From Actinospineispora acaciae DSM 45401 (GTDB lineage Bacteria > Actinomycetota > Actinomycetes > Mycobacteriales > Pseudonocardiaceae), in the NCBI RefSeq assembly GCF_000620785.1, contig NZ_JIAI01000005.1:62001-126000 (forward strand): a stretch of DNA of 64,000 bases, given 5' to 3'. Below, one piece after another: positions 1 through 11,367 of the stretch; the stretch's first letter is position 1, and each line of letters starts with the position of its first letter. The notes beneath the pieces were generated by a model. The model was not told where the DNA came from, searched no databases, and was given only the letters and a program-made list of their open reading frames with translations. The translations under genes and the position numbers were made by a program.

Positions 1-780
1 CTGGTGCCCGCGTTCGCCAGGCCCATCCCCGCCATCATGATCTGCGAGCTGCTGGGCGTGCCCTACCAGGACCGGGGCTCCTTCCAGGAGCAGGTCGAGT
101 CGTTCATGAGCGGCGAGACCAGCGACGAGGACCTCATGGCCGCCTACACCGCGACCCAGCACTACCTCGCCGACCTGGTGGCCGCCAAACGCGCGAACCC
201 CACCGACGACGTCCTCAGCGACCTCACCGACACCGACCTGACCGACGAGGAGCTCAAAGGCATCGCCCTGCTCCTGCTGGCCGCCGGCTTCGACACCACC
301 GCGAACATGCTCGCGCTCGGCACCTTCGCCCTACTGCGCAACCCGACCCAACTGGCCGCCCTGCGCGCCAACCCCGACCTCACGGACGGCGCCGTGGAAG
401 AACTACTGCGCTACCTGACCGTCGCCAAGACCTTCATGAGAACGGCCCTGGAGGACGTCGAGCTGGCCGGCCAGACCATCAAGGCCGGCACCGCGATCAT
501 CCTGTCCTACAACACCGCCAATCGAGACCCCGACCGCTTCCCCAACCCCCACGCACTCGACATCCGCAGGCAGGACGGCAGGCACCTGGCCTTCGGCCAC
601 GGCATCCACCAGTGCCTGGGCCAACAACTGGCCCGCGTGGAGATGCGCGTAGCCTTCCCGGCCCTGCTCACCCGCTTCCCCACCCTCCGCCTGGCCGTAC
701 CAGCCGACGAAGTAGCCCTACGCCCTGAAACCGCGGACGTCTACGGCGTAAAGAACCTGCCCGTCACCTGGGACAGATGA
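1..780 (+). CDS. Cytochrome P450, C-terminal part (5' end outside window)
   Basis: The frame is open from the first base, so the N-terminus lies outside the window and about 259 residues remain; a full bacterial P450 has about 400. It shows the I-helix oxygen-activation motif AGFDTT (around base 281-298), the ExxR motif in EELLR (around 397-411) and the heme-binding loop FGHGIHQCLGQQLAR (592-636), whose Cys would be the axial heme ligand. It is therefore a probably functional soluble actinobacterial P450 monooxygenase that needs ferredoxin partners not seen here. The substrate cannot be told. It is convergent with the tRNA/gyrase side and has no visible operon partner in the window. Confidence 0.93.
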   Translation: MVPAFARPIPAIMICELLGVPYQDRGSFQEQVESFMSGETSDEDLMAAYTATQHYLADLVAAKRANPTDDVLSDLTDTDLTDEELKGIALLLLAAGFDTTANMLALGTFALLRNPTQLAALRANPDLTDGAVEELLRYLTVAKTFMRTALEDVELAGQTIKAGTAIILSYNTANRDPDRFPNPHALDIRRQDGRHLAFGHGIHQCLGQQLARVEMRVAFPALLTRFPTLRLAVPADEVALRPETADVYGVKNLPVTWDR

Positions 781-850
781 CAGACCAGGCGCTGGTCAAG
801 CCCAGACCCAACCACGCTGGGTCGAGAGGAGCTCGCACCGTGGGGGGTCT

Positions 851-909
851 GGGGGGCTCGGCCCCCCAACATAATGACCACACGACAAAGGCTCGCGCTC
901 TCCGCGAGC
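851..909. terminator. Two GC-rich hairpins between P450 and tRNA-Ala
   Basis: Bases 851-857 GGGGGGC pair perfectly with 861-867 GCCCCCC around a three-base loop, and 891-897 GCTCGCG pairs with 903-909 CGCGAGC around a five-base loop. They lie between the P450 stop and the 3' end of the convergent tRNA-Ala, where bidirectional termination is expected. Neither has a T-tract, so the terminator call is an inference from position. Confidence 0.45.
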
Positions 910-927
910 ACGAGCCTCCCAGTCGGG

Positions 928-1000
928 TGGAGACGAGGGGAATCGAACCCCTAACCCCTGCCTTGCAAAGGCAGTGCTCTGCCAATTGAGCTACGTCCCC
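928..1000 (-). tRNA. tRNA-Ala (anticodon TGC)
   Basis: Read on the minus strand, the 73-base sequence folds as a cloverleaf. The acceptor stem is GGGGACG with CGTCTCC, with one G-T pair. The D-arm contains AGCTCAATTGGCAGAGC, the anticodon loop is CTTTGCAAG and the T-arm contains GGTTCGATTCC. The anticodon TGC specifies alanine. CCA is not encoded. It lies downstream of tRNA-Ile and DLW-39 on the same strand, a usual actinobacterial arrangement after gyrA. Confidence 0.96.
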
Positions 1001-1049
1001 GGTTTGCGGACGGGTCAGCTGGCCCGTCCGCCGCACGGGTTGTCGCGCG

Positions 1050-1163
1050 TCAGTTGTTCGTGGTCGCGTGCTGCCAGGGGTCCTCGTCGGAGCGCGACCG
1101 GACCTTGCTGAACACGAACGCCGCGACACCGAGAATCGCGGCGAAGACCAGAAACTTCTTCAT
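1050..1163 (-). CDS. DLW-39 family small protein
   Basis: A 37-residue reading frame between the two tRNA genes. It begins MKKFLVFAAILGVAAFVFSK and ends in a polar tail with DEDPWQHATTNN. One hydrophobic N-terminal segment (about residues 4-18) with a following Lys/Arg patch predicts a single-pass membrane microprotein. The Asp-x-Trp near the C-terminus and the place between tRNA-Ile and tRNA-Ala match the actinobacterial DLW-39 family, whose function is unknown. A GAGG purine run about ten bases before the ATG can serve as ribosome binding site. Confidence 0.88.
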   Translation of the reverse strand: MKKFLVFAAILGVAAFVFSKVRSRSDEDPWQHATTNN

Positions 1164-1196
1164 GTGATCACTGTTCCTCTGCGAGTTGCGCGGGAG

Positions 1197-1270
1197 TGGG
1201 CCCAGGTGGACTTGAACCACCGACCTCGTCGTTATCAGCGACGCGCTCTAACCGACTGAGCTATGGGCCC
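1197..1270 (-). tRNA. tRNA-Ile (anticodon GAT)
   Basis: The 74-base minus-strand cloverleaf has acceptor stem GGGCCCA with TGGGCCC, a D-arm with AGCTCAGTCGGTTAGAGC, an anticodon loop with CTGATAA (anticodon GAT) and a T-arm with GGTTCAAGTCC. It lies 67 bases beyond the DUF3566 stop on the same strand. It may be cut from a gyrase-region transcript or have its own promoter; none is obvious. Confidence 0.96.
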
Positions 1271-1337
1271 TCGAACCGAGGCACTGACAAGCCTAGCCCA
1301 GGCGCCCGAGGGCGCCCGAACCGGCCACCTCTACGGG

Positions 1338-2516
1338 CTAGTCCCGCTCGGACAGCGTCAGTTCGATACCTCCGACCAGGTCGGCGGACACGTTGTAGAT
1401 GAACGCCCCGACGGACAGCCCGACCGCGACGAGCAGGCTGTTCACCGCCCCGATCAGCGCCGCGACCACGAACACCCGGCCGGCGCTGATCAGGCGGTCA
1501 CCGCCCTGCTCGGCCACCAGGTCGGCGTACTGGCCGTTGAGCCGGTCCCAGACGCCGACGCCGTTCAGGACGCCGTAGAGCAGGCCGACCGCGACCATCC
1601 AGACCAGGTAGAGCACCGCCGCGAGCACCAGTGCGATCTTCAACACAGACCACGGGTCGAGCCGCTTGAGCTGAAGGTTGGCCTGGCGGGGCCGGCGGCT
1701 GCGCGGCCAGCTCATCGGGAACCCGCCGGGCGGCGAGGTCTGCTCGACCCTGCTCTCCGGGGGAGCGGCCTGGCCGGGTGGGCGGCGGAACCCCCGGGTC
1801 GGCGTGTCGAGCTGCGTATGGCCGGGCTCCCCGGCGGACTCGGCGTCCGCGCCTTCGGTGGCGGCGGCGCCCCGGTCGTTGATCCTGAAGCGACCGGTCG
1901 ACGGCGCCGGGATGCGGCTCGCGCTCGGGAGCTTGCTGGAGCGCCGGGGGCCACCCGGGGGCGGCAGGGATCCCCCCGGGCGAGCGCCGGGCGGCCCGGG
2001 TTCGGACGTTCCCGCCGTCCGCCGCCAGGGAGGCGGCAACGTGCCGGAGGCGCGGGCGGTGCGGCTCACGGGCTCCACCTCGGGGCGCTGGGCCGGCGGA
2101 TCGTCGCGCTCGGTGGCGGCGGCGTCTGTGCCCGCGGCGGTGACGGGCTCAACGGCGGGCTCGGTCGCGGGCTCGGTGGCGGCGCCCGCGTCACCGGGGG
2201 CACCGGCTTTCCGGTCGGCGTCACCTTCGCCGGCGGAACCCTCGCCCGCGGCGGGTTCGGCGATGGTGGCCACCTCTTCGGCGGCCACGTCCTCTTCGGT
2301 TACGAGCTTTGCGCTGGCCGCCGCCCCGGCCGTGTCGCGGGCGGTCCCCGGACCGGCGGTGCCGGTATCCGTATCGGGATCCGCGCTGGTCACGGCGCTG
2401 GTGTCGGTGCCGGGATCGGGCGGCTCGACGATGGTCGTCGAGTCGCCCCCGGCGGGTCTGGCCCTGGGCCCCGGCGAGGGGCGGGTGGGCCGCGGCGGGT
2501 CGGTCGGTGTGGTCAC
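1338..2516 (-). CDS. DUF3566 membrane protein with long disordered N-terminus
   Basis: About 392 residues. The first roughly 260 are low-complexity (Pro, Ala, Thr, Glu, Gly). The C-terminal part (from about residue 275) is the DUF3566 domain, starting near LQLKRLDPWSVLKIALVL. It has two strong membrane segments (VLAAVLYLVWMVAVGLLYGV and the stretch around ALIGAVNSLLVAVGLSVGAF) and the sequence NGVGVWDRLN between them. DUF3566 genes next to gyrA are typical of actinobacteria; the role is unknown, perhaps at the cell envelope. I chose the GTG at 2516 because a GAGG lies six bases upstream. A GTG at 2546 would add ten residues. Confidence 0.85.
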   Translation of the reverse strand: MTTPTDPPRPTRPSPGPRARPAGGDSTTIVEPPDPGTDTSAVTSADPDTDTGTAGPGTARDTAGAAASAKLVTEEDVAAEEVATIAEPAAGEGSAGEGDADRKAGAPGDAGAATEPATEPAVEPVTAAGTDAAATERDDPPAQRPEVEPVSRTARASGTLPPPWRRTAGTSEPGPPGARPGGSLPPPGGPRRSSKLPSASRIPAPSTGRFRINDRGAAATEGADAESAGEPGHTQLDTPTRGFRRPPGQAAPPESRVEQTSPPGGFPMSWPRSRRPRQANLQLKRLDPWSVLKIALVLAAVLYLVWMVAVGLLYGVLNGVGVWDRLNGQYADLVAEQGGDRLISAGRVFVVAALIGAVNSLLVAVGLSVGAFIYNVSADLVGGIELTLSERD

Positions 2517-2603
2517 GAGTTGCCTCGCGCCTCCTCGGTTTTTCACTCGGTCGGGGTCACCCTAGAGCGCCGCCGTGGTGAGCTGGCCGCAGCCCCCGCC
2601 CGA

Positions 2604-5099
<2,496 letters not shown>

Positions 5100-5150
5100 G
5101 GAGACTTTCTCAACTCTCTCTCGGGTGGGTCAGGCGGGACCGGCGGCCGG

Positions 5151-7133
5151 TCACACGTCCAGGAAGCGGACGTCCTTGGCGTTGCGGGTGATGAACGAGC
5201 GCCGGGACTCCACGTCCTCGCCCATCAGGATGGAGAACAGCTCGTCGGCGGTGGCGGCGTCGTCCAGGGTGACCTGGCGCAGCACCCGGTTGGCCGGGTC
5301 CATGGTGGTCTCCCACAGCTCCTTGGCGTTCATCTCGCCGAGACCCTTGTAGCGCTGGATGCCCTCGTCCTTGGGCAGCTTCTTGCCGCCGGCGCGACCG
5401 GTCTCGACGAGGCCGTCGCGCTCCTTGTCGGAGTAGGCGTACTCCGGCTCGGCGCCCCGGCCGCCCCACTTGATCTTGTAGAGCGGCGGCTTGGCCAGGA
5501 ACACGTGGCCGTGCTCGATCAGCGGGCGCATGAACCGGAACAGCAGGGTCAGCAGGAGGGTCTGGATGTGCTGGCCGTCCACGTCGGCGTCGGCCATCAG
5601 CACGATCTTGTGGTACCGCAGCTTGGCGATGTCGAACTCGTCGTGGATGCCGGTCCCCAGGGCGGTGATGATGGCCTGGACCTCGGTGTTCTTGAGGACC
5701 CTGTCGATGCGGGCCTTCTCCACGTTGATGATCTTGCCGCGGATCGGCAGGATGGCCTGGAACATGGAGTCCCGGCCGGACTTCGCCGAGCCGCCCGCCG
5801 AGTCGCCCTCCACGATGTAGACCTCGGAGCGGGACGGGTCGGTGGAGCGGCAGTCGGCCAGCTTGCCGGGCAGCCCGCCGATGTCGCCGGCGGTCTTGCG
5901 GCGAACCAGCTCGCGGGCCTTGCGGGCGGCCATCCGGGCCTGCGCGCTGGACACCGCCTTGTTCACGATGGTCTTGGCCTCGGCCGGGTTGCGCTCGAGC
6001 CAGTCGGCCAGCCACTCGTTGCAGACCCGCTGCACGAACGACTTGACCTCGGTGTTGCCCAGCTTGGTCTTGGTCTGGCCCTCGAACTGGGGCTCCTTGA
6101 CCTTGACGCTCACGATGGCGGCGAGGCCCTCGCGGATGTCGTCGCCGGTCAGCGCGGCGTCCTTCTCCTTGAGCAGCTTCTTGTCCCGGGCGTACCTGTT
6201 GACCGTGGAGGTCAGCGCCGCGCGGAAGCCCTCCTCGTGGGTGCCGCCCTCGTGGGTGTTGATGGTGTTGGCGAAGGTGTAGACGGACTCCGTGTAGCTG
6301 GAGTTCCACTGCATGGCGACCTCGACCTGGTGCTCCTCGCCGGCCGCCTGGAACGCCACCACCTTCTTGTGGATGGCGTCCTTGGTCTTGTTGATGTGGG
6401 CGACGAAGTCCTCCAGCCCGCCCGGGTAGTGGAAGGTGCGCTCCTTGACCTTGGCCACGTAGCCCTCGGCGTCCGGCTCCTCCTGGGTGCCGTTGTCGCC
6501 GTTGCGCTCGTCGCGCAGCACGATGGTCAGGCCCTTGTTCAGGAAGGCCATCTCCTGCAGCCGGCGCGCGATCGTCTCGATGTTGTACGTGGTGGTCTCG
6601 AAGATGTCCGGGTCGGCCCAGAACGTGATGGCGGTGCCGCTCTCGTGGGTCGGCTCGCCCTTGCGCAGCTTGCTGGGCACCGAGCGCTCGTAGTGCTGCC
6701 GCCAGACCACACCGTCCAGGTGGATCTCCACGTCCAGCGCGCTGGACAGCGCGTTCACCACGCTCACGCCGACGCCGTGCAGGCCGCCGGACACCGCGTA
6801 GGACTTGTCGTCGAACTTGCCGCCGGCGTGCAGCCGGGTCATCACGACCTCGACGGCGGGCACCTTCTCCACCGGGTGCAGGCCGACCGGGATGCCCCGG
6901 CCGTCGTCGACCACCTTGACGCCGCCGTCGGCGAGCAGGGTGACGTTGACCCGGGTGGCGTGGCCGGCCATGGCCTCGTCCACCGCGTTGTCCACGACTT
7001 CCCAGATCAGGTGGTGCAGGCCGCGCTCACCGGTGGAACCGATGTACATGCCGGGCCGCTTGCGGACAGCTTCGAGCCCCTCCAGCACGGTAATGGAGGA
7101 CGCGCTGTAGGCGTTCTTCTTCTGAGCAGCCAC
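5151..7133 (-). CDS. gyrB: DNA gyrase subunit B
   Basis: The 660-residue ATPase/TOPRIM subunit of gyrase. The N-terminal GHKL ATPase shows EVVDNAVDEAMAG (Mg/ATP Asn), DDGRGIPVG and the lid GGLHGVGVSVVNALS. The TOPRIM domain shows EGDSAGGSAKSGRD near residue 437 and the metal motif DADVDG near 513, and the GyrB C-terminal signature follows. Length is normal for an actinobacterial GyrB without the enterobacterial insert. About 250 bases separate it from dciA upstream. That gap holds only a weak -10-like TAGAAT (minus strand, 7238-7243) and presumably the gyrBA promoter. Confidence 0.98.
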   Translation of the reverse strand: MAAQKKNAYSASSITVLEGLEAVRKRPGMYIGSTGERGLHHLIWEVVDNAVDEAMAGHATRVNVTLLADGGVKVVDDGRGIPVGLHPVEKVPAVEVVMTRLHAGGKFDDKSYAVSGGLHGVGVSVVNALSSALDVEIHLDGVVWRQHYERSVPSKLRKGEPTHESGTAITFWADPDIFETTTYNIETIARRLQEMAFLNKGLTIVLRDERNGDNGTQEEPDAEGYVAKVKERTFHYPGGLEDFVAHINKTKDAIHKKVVAFQAAGEEHQVEVAMQWNSSYTESVYTFANTINTHEGGTHEEGFRAALTSTVNRYARDKKLLKEKDAALTGDDIREGLAAIVSVKVKEPQFEGQTKTKLGNTEVKSFVQRVCNEWLADWLERNPAEAKTIVNKAVSSAQARMAARKARELVRRKTAGDIGGLPGKLADCRSTDPSRSEVYIVEGDSAGGSAKSGRDSMFQAILPIRGKIINVEKARIDRVLKNTEVQAIITALGTGIHDEFDIAKLRYHKIVLMADADVDGQHIQTLLLTLLFRFMRPLIEHGHVFLAKPPLYKIKWGGRGAEPEYAYSDKERDGLVETGRAGGKKLPKDEGIQRYKGLGEMNAKELWETTMDPANRVLRQVTLDDAATADELFSILMGEDVESRRSFITRNAKDVRFLDV

Positions 7134-7384
7134 GGGCCTTTATGTCTCCTTGCCTGGGTACGACCGGCGGGGGCGGTCAGAGCCCGCGCCGGGGGCCGCC
7201 GCGCAGGAAACCGGGGCAACGCGGCGCTCCCTGGTCCATTCTACTGGTCCGGCTGACCTGAACGGCGCCTAGGACACCCCTAGAACGCACACAGAGCGCC
7301 GATCGGCGACCGAGGCGGGTCCGAGATACCCCCGATTGGACACCTGGCGTTTGCGAAGCCGGGCCGCCGAGCCCGCCGAAGCGG

Positions 7385-8116
7385 TCATCCGTAGGTGTCA
7401 CGGGGACCCCTCCCGGGGGCGTGTCGGGGGCCTCGGCGCCAGCTCGGCGCGGCCGGTCCCTGCACCTTCAGCTTGCGCACCACGTTCGGCCCGAGCCCGG
7501 CGGCGATCCGGGCCAGCAGCTGGCGTTGCAGGGTGCGCAGCTGGGTGGCCCACGCGGTGGAGCTGGCCGCGACGGTCAGCTCGCCGTCGCGCAGGGTCAG
7601 TGGGGTGGCGTGCTCGGCCACGTCCGCGCCGACCAGCTCGGCCCACCTTCCGAACACCGACGCCGAGGTGACCCGTTCCTGCCAGCCCTGGTCGGCCACC
7701 AGCTTGGAGGCCAGCCGGCCCAGCGGCTGCGGGTCGCGGTCGTCGGGGCGGGCGCCGGACCACCCCCGCCGTCGGGCGCCCCGGCCGGCGCGGCGCCACC
7801 TGCCCTTGGCGGGCGCGCCGGGGCGAACGCCACGGGCGGCCGCCGAGCGCTGGGCGGCACGCAGGGCCTCCCGTGCCAGGTCCGCGCCGGACGCGTTGGG
7901 TGACTGTTCGGACGCGCCCGGTGACCACCCGGAGGGGTTCGGCGTGTCGGGTTGATGTTCGTCGGTGGGCGGTTTAGAGGGCCCGTCCCCAGGGTTGAGG
8001 ACAGTCTCAGGCGGTGAATGACGGATGAACGGTCGATTGCCGGCGCTCGGCGGTTCGGGCCCGTCGGCGTCCCCAGCTCGTCCAGAGTTATCCACAGTAT
8101 CCACAGTGTTGTCCAC
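7385..8116 (-). CDS. dciA: DciA-like DUF721 protein (predicted helicase loader)
   Basis: About 243 residues. The N-terminal 140 are low-complexity and Pro/Gly/Arg rich. The DUF721 domain lies at about residues 145-230, with WQERVTSASVFGRWAELVG, VAEHATPLTLRDGELTVAA and the helix STAWATQLRTLQRQLLARI. DUF721 proteins between recF and gyrB are the DciA family that loads the replicative helicase DnaB in bacteria without DnaC/DnaI. The GTG start lies 13 bases after the recF stop with no convincing ribosome binding site, so the start is uncertain. Its first ten codons coincide with three DnaA-box-like sequences (see separate entry). Confidence 0.82.
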   Translation of the reverse strand: MDNTVDTVDNSGRAGDADGPEPPSAGNRPFIRHSPPETVLNPGDGPSKPPTDEHQPDTPNPSGWSPGASEQSPNASGADLAREALRAAQRSAAARGVRPGAPAKGRWRRAGRGARRRGWSGARPDDRDPQPLGRLASKLVADQGWQERVTSASVFGRWAELVGADVAEHATPLTLRDGELTVAASSTAWATQLRTLQRQLLARIAAGLGPNVVRKLKVQGPAAPSWRRGPRHAPGRGPRDTYG

Positions 8117-8117
8117 A
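8088..8117. promoter_or_regulatory. Three tandem DnaA boxes over the dciA start
   Basis: On the plus strand TTATCCACA (8088-8096), GTATCCACA (8097-8105) and TTGTCCACA (8109-8117) follow one another in 30 bases. The first is a perfect E. coli-type box, the third matches the actinobacterial consensus TTGTCCACA, and the middle one differs at the first base. They lie within the first ten codons of dciA, outside the main origin. Confidence 0.7.
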
Positions 8118-8129
8118 TCGCCGGGTGAT

Positions 8130-9299
8130 CTAGCTGTCGTGTGATATCGGCCCGGTCACCTGGCCGGATCCTACGTCGAACCGCGCGCCGCTCAGTTTTT
8201 CCGGCACGTCGTCGGGGACCGCGGCGGTGACCAGGACCTGCTCGGCCCGCACCGCCAGCTCGGCGAGCGCATCGCGCCGCCTGCCGTCCAGCTCGGCGAA
8301 CACGTCGTCCAGGATCAGGATCGGGTCGGAGCTGTCGCCCGGCTCGCCGAGGTCCGCGCGCAGCAGCTCGAACGAGCCCAGCCGCAGGGCCAGCGCCAGC
8401 GACCAGGACTCGCCGTGGCTGGCGTAGCCCTTGGCCGGCCCGTCCCCGAGGCGCAGCTCGAGGTCGTCGCGGTGCGGCCCGACCAGGCACACCCCACGCT
8501 CCAGCTCCTGGCGGCGGGTCCGGCCCAGCTCGTCCAGCAGCGCCTGTTCCAGCTCCGCCTCGTCGGGAACCTCCTCGCCCGGCACGACACCGCTTCGGTA
8601 GCGCGCGTCCGCCGGCGCCGAGGCGGCGGCCGGGCCGGCCACTTCGGCGTAGGCGTCGCGCACCGGGCCGGCCAGCTCCGCGACCAGCCGCAGCCGCCCG
8701 GCCAGCAGGGCGGCGCCGTGCCGGGCCAGGTGGCCGTCCCACACGTCCAGGGTGCTCAGCTCGGCCTTCTCCGCGCTCCCGGAGCGGCCGAGCTTCGCGG
8801 TCTTGAGCAAGGCCGAGCGCTGGCGCACCACCCGGTCGTAGTCGCTTCGGACGCCGGCATACCGGGGCCAGCGCAGGATCAGCAGCTCGTCCAGGAAGCG
8901 TCGGCGCTCTCCCGGGTCGCCCCTGACCAGCGCCAGGTCCTCCGGGGCGAACAGCACGCTGCGCACGATGCCCAGCGCCTCGCGCGCCCGGGGCAGCGGG
9001 GAGCGGTTCACCCGCACCTTGTTTGCCTTGCCCGGGGTGATCTGGACCTCGATCGCCAGCTCGCGGTCACCGCGCACGGCGAGCCCGCGCACCACCGCGA
9101 GCTGCGTTCCCCTGCGTACCAGCGGGGCATCGGTGGCCACCCGGTGCGAGCCGAACGTGCCCAGGTAGCCGACGGCCTCGACCAGGTTGGTCTTGCCGGC
9201 CCCGTTCGGGCCGACCAGCACGCTGACCCCGGGCTCGAAGCTCAGGTCGGCCGCCGGCCATGAGCGAAAGTCGGCGACCGACAACCGGCGCAGGTACAT
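8130..9299 (-). CDS. recF: DNA replication and repair protein RecF
   Basis: The 389-residue SMC-like ATPase that helps load RecA at gapped DNA with RecO/RecR. Walker A is GPNGAGKT at residues 30-37. An ABC signature-like SHGESWSLALALRLG lies near residue 293, and Walker B with D-loop is PILILDDVFAELD near residue 327. The N-terminus MYLRRLSVADFRSW is typical, which supports the ATG at 9299. It stands six bases after gnd and 13 before dciA in one minus-strand operon that reads from dnaN toward gyrA. Confidence 0.97.
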   Translation of the reverse strand: MYLRRLSVADFRSWPAADLSFEPGVSVLVGPNGAGKTNLVEAVGYLGTFGSHRVATDAPLVRRGTQLAVVRGLAVRGDRELAIEVQITPGKANKVRVNRSPLPRAREALGIVRSVLFAPEDLALVRGDPGERRRFLDELLILRWPRYAGVRSDYDRVVRQRSALLKTAKLGRSGSAEKAELSTLDVWDGHLARHGAALLAGRLRLVAELAGPVRDAYAEVAGPAAASAPADARYRSGVVPGEEVPDEAELEQALLDELGRTRRQELERGVCLVGPHRDDLELRLGDGPAKGYASHGESWSLALALRLGSFELLRADLGEPGDSSDPILILDDVFAELDGRRRDALAELAVRAEQVLVTAAVPDDVPEKLSGARFDVGSGQVTGPISHDS

Positions 9300-9305
9300 C
9301 GCCGC

Positions 9306-10205
9306 CTAGCCGGCCCCGGGCGGGCCGGCCTTCTTCACCGCGTGCCCGCCGAACTGCTGGCGCAGCGCGGCCACCGCCTTCATCGCGGGCGACTCGTCCT
9401 GCCGGGAGGCGAACCGGGCGAACAGCGCGGCGGAGATCACCGGCATCGGCACCGCGTTGTTGATGGCCTCCTCGACGGTCCAGCGGCCCTCGCCGGAGTC
9501 GTCAACATAGCCTTCGAGGTCGGCCAGCTCGGGGTCCTCCTCCAGCGCGCGGACCAGCAGGTCCAGCAGCCAGGACCGGACCACCGTGCCCCGCGACCAC
9601 GCCTTGACCACCGCCGGCACGTCGTGCACCAGCTTGGCGGCGTGCAGCAGCTCGTAGCCCTCGGCGTAGGCCTGCATGAGCCCGTACTCGATGCCGTTGT
9701 GCACCATCTTGGAGTAGTGACCGGCGCCGACCGCGCCCGCGTGCGCGAAGCCCTCCTCGCGGGGGCCCTCCGGGCGCAGCGCGTCGAAGATGGGCATCGC
9801 GCGCTGGACGTCCTGCTCGGACCCGCCGACCATCAGCCCGTACCCGTTGGTCCGCCCCCAGACCCCGCCGGAGACGCCGCAGTCCAGGTATCCGACCGAC
9901 CGCTCGGCGAGCAGCGCGGCGTTGTGCTGGTCGTCGGTGAACTTGGAGTTCCCGCCGTCGATCACCAGGTCGCCGGCGTCCAGGAGTTGGCCGAGCTGGG
10001 CCACGGTGTCCCTGGTCGGCGCGCCGGCCGGGACCATCACCCAGACCACGCGCGGCGCGGCCAGCTTCTCGACCAGCTCGGCCAGCGAGGCGACGTTGCT
10101 GGCCTCGGCGTGCGGGTCGTACCCGATGACGTCGTGTCCGGCGGCGCGCAGGCGTTCGGCCATGTTGCCGCCCATCCGGCCGAGCCCGACCAGCCCGAGC
10201 TGCAT
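9306..10205 (-). CDS. gnd: 6-phosphogluconate dehydrogenase, short (GndA-like decarboxylating) form
   Basis: 299 residues. The N-terminal Rossmann motif is GLGRMGGNMAERL (from residue 7). The substrate/catalytic region has DGGNSKF, DCGVSGGVWG and GHYSKMVHNGIEYGLMQAYAEG, with the catalytic Lys in SKMVHNG. This is the short 6PGDH type (about 300 residues, single C-terminal helical domain), which usually uses NAD and oxidises 6-phosphogluconate to ribulose-5-phosphate and CO2. The position between dnaN and recF is conserved in actinobacteria and is not thought to mean a replication role. Confidence 0.95.
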   Translation of the reverse strand: MQLGLVGLGRMGGNMAERLRAAGHDVIGYDPHAEASNVASLAELVEKLAAPRVVWVMVPAGAPTRDTVAQLGQLLDAGDLVIDGGNSKFTDDQHNAALLAERSVGYLDCGVSGGVWGRTNGYGLMVGGSEQDVQRAMPIFDALRPEGPREEGFAHAGAVGAGHYSKMVHNGIEYGLMQAYAEGYELLHAAKLVHDVPAVVKAWSRGTVVRSWLLDLLVRALEEDPELADLEGYVDDSGEGRWTVEEAINNAVPMPVISAALFARFASRQDESPAMKAVAALRQQFGGHAVKKAGPPGAG

Positions 10206-10227
10206 GGTTCCCCCTAGGTTGTGACGG

Positions 10228-11367
10228 CTAACCGGGCAACCGTACCGGCATCAGCAGGTGCAGATACCCGGTCGACTTGCCGGGCTCCTCGTCGTCCGGC
10301 GAGACCGGGCGGGCCAGCGCCGGGCGGCTCGGCGTGGTGAACGCCAGGTGCACCCGGTCGGCGTGCAGGGCGTTGAGCCCGTCGAGCAGGTAGCTGGGGT
10401 TGAACGCGATGGTCAGCGGCTCGCCGTCCAGCTCGCAGCGCAGGTGCTCCTCGGCGCTGCCCTCGTCGTCGCCGCCGGCGGTCAGCCGCAGGTCGCCCTC
10501 GGTGAACTCCAGCCGGACCTGCGCGGCCCGGTCCGCGACCAGCGAGACGCGCTTGATGGCCTCGACGAACGGGGCGATCTCGATGACGGCGGCCGAGGTG
10601 TGCTCGGTCGGCAGCAGCTGGCGGTACTTGGGGAACTCCGCGTCCAGCAGCCGGGTGGTGGACTGGCGGCCGTTGCCGGCCAGGCCGAGCATGCCGTCGC
10701 CCTCGGCGAGCGCGAGCTGCACCGGGTCCTTGCCGGCCAGCGTCTTAGCCGCGTCGGCCAGGGTCCGCGCCGGGACCAGCACCGCCGTGCTCAGCCCGGC
10801 GTCGCCCGGGTGCCACTGCAGCTCGCGCACGGCCAGCCGGAACCGGTCGGTGGCGGCCATGGTCAGCTTCTCGCCCTCGATCTCCAGGCGGATCCCGGTG
10901 AGCATCGGGAGCGTGTCGTCCTTGCCTGCGGCCACCGCGACCTGGGTGACGGCCTCGGCGAAGACCTCGGGCTGCACCGAGCCGGCCAGGGTGGGCATGT
11001 CCGGCAGCTTGGGGTAGTCCTCCACCGGCATGGTGGGCAGGCTGAACCGGGCGCTGCCACAGGTGATCGTGGCCCGGGCGCCGTCGACGGCCACGTCCAC
11101 CGGGTGCGGCGGCAGCGACTTGGTGATGTCCGCGAGCAGCCGCCCGGAGACCAGCGCGCGGCCGGGGGTGCCGACCGAGGCGTCGACGTCGGCCCGCGCG
11201 GAGACCTCGTAGTCGAAGCCGGACACCGTCAGTGCCTGCTCGTCGGCGTCGGTGCCGGCTTCGAGCAGCACCCCGCCGAGGACCGGGACCGGTGGGCGGG
11301 GCGGCAGCGTGCGTGCCACCCAGGCCACTCCGTCGGCCAACGCGTCTCGTTCGACCCGGAACTTCAT
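10228..11367 (-). CDS. dnaN: DNA polymerase III sliding clamp (beta subunit)
   Basis: 379 residues from the ATG at 11367 (MKFRVERDALADGVAWVART), with a GAGAGG purine run just upstream. The frame stays open a further 27 codons upstream, but those read into the origin. The protein has the three repeated clamp domains, including VSGFDYEVSARADVDA and VLVPARTLADAAKTLAG, and ends SGYLHLLMPVRLPG-like (YLHLLMPVRLPG), the hydrophobic-pocket C-terminal strand with the M-P-x-R-L motif bound by polymerase partners. It precedes gnd and recF in the same operon. Confidence 0.97.
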   Translation of the reverse strand: MKFRVERDALADGVAWVARTLPPRPPVPVLGGVLLEAGTDADEQALTVSGFDYEVSARADVDASVGTPGRALVSGRLLADITKSLPPHPVDVAVDGARATITCGSARFSLPTMPVEDYPKLPDMPTLAGSVQPEVFAEAVTQVAVAAGKDDTLPMLTGIRLEIEGEKLTMAATDRFRLAVRELQWHPGDAGLSTAVLVPARTLADAAKTLAGKDPVQLALAEGDGMLGLAGNGRQSTTRLLDAEFPKYRQLLPTEHTSAAVIEIAPFVEAIKRVSLVADRAAQVRLEFTEGDLRLTAGGDDEGSAEEHLRCELDGEPLTIAFNPSYLLDGLNALHADRVHLAFTTPSRPALARPVSPDDEEPGKSTGYLHLLMPVRLPG

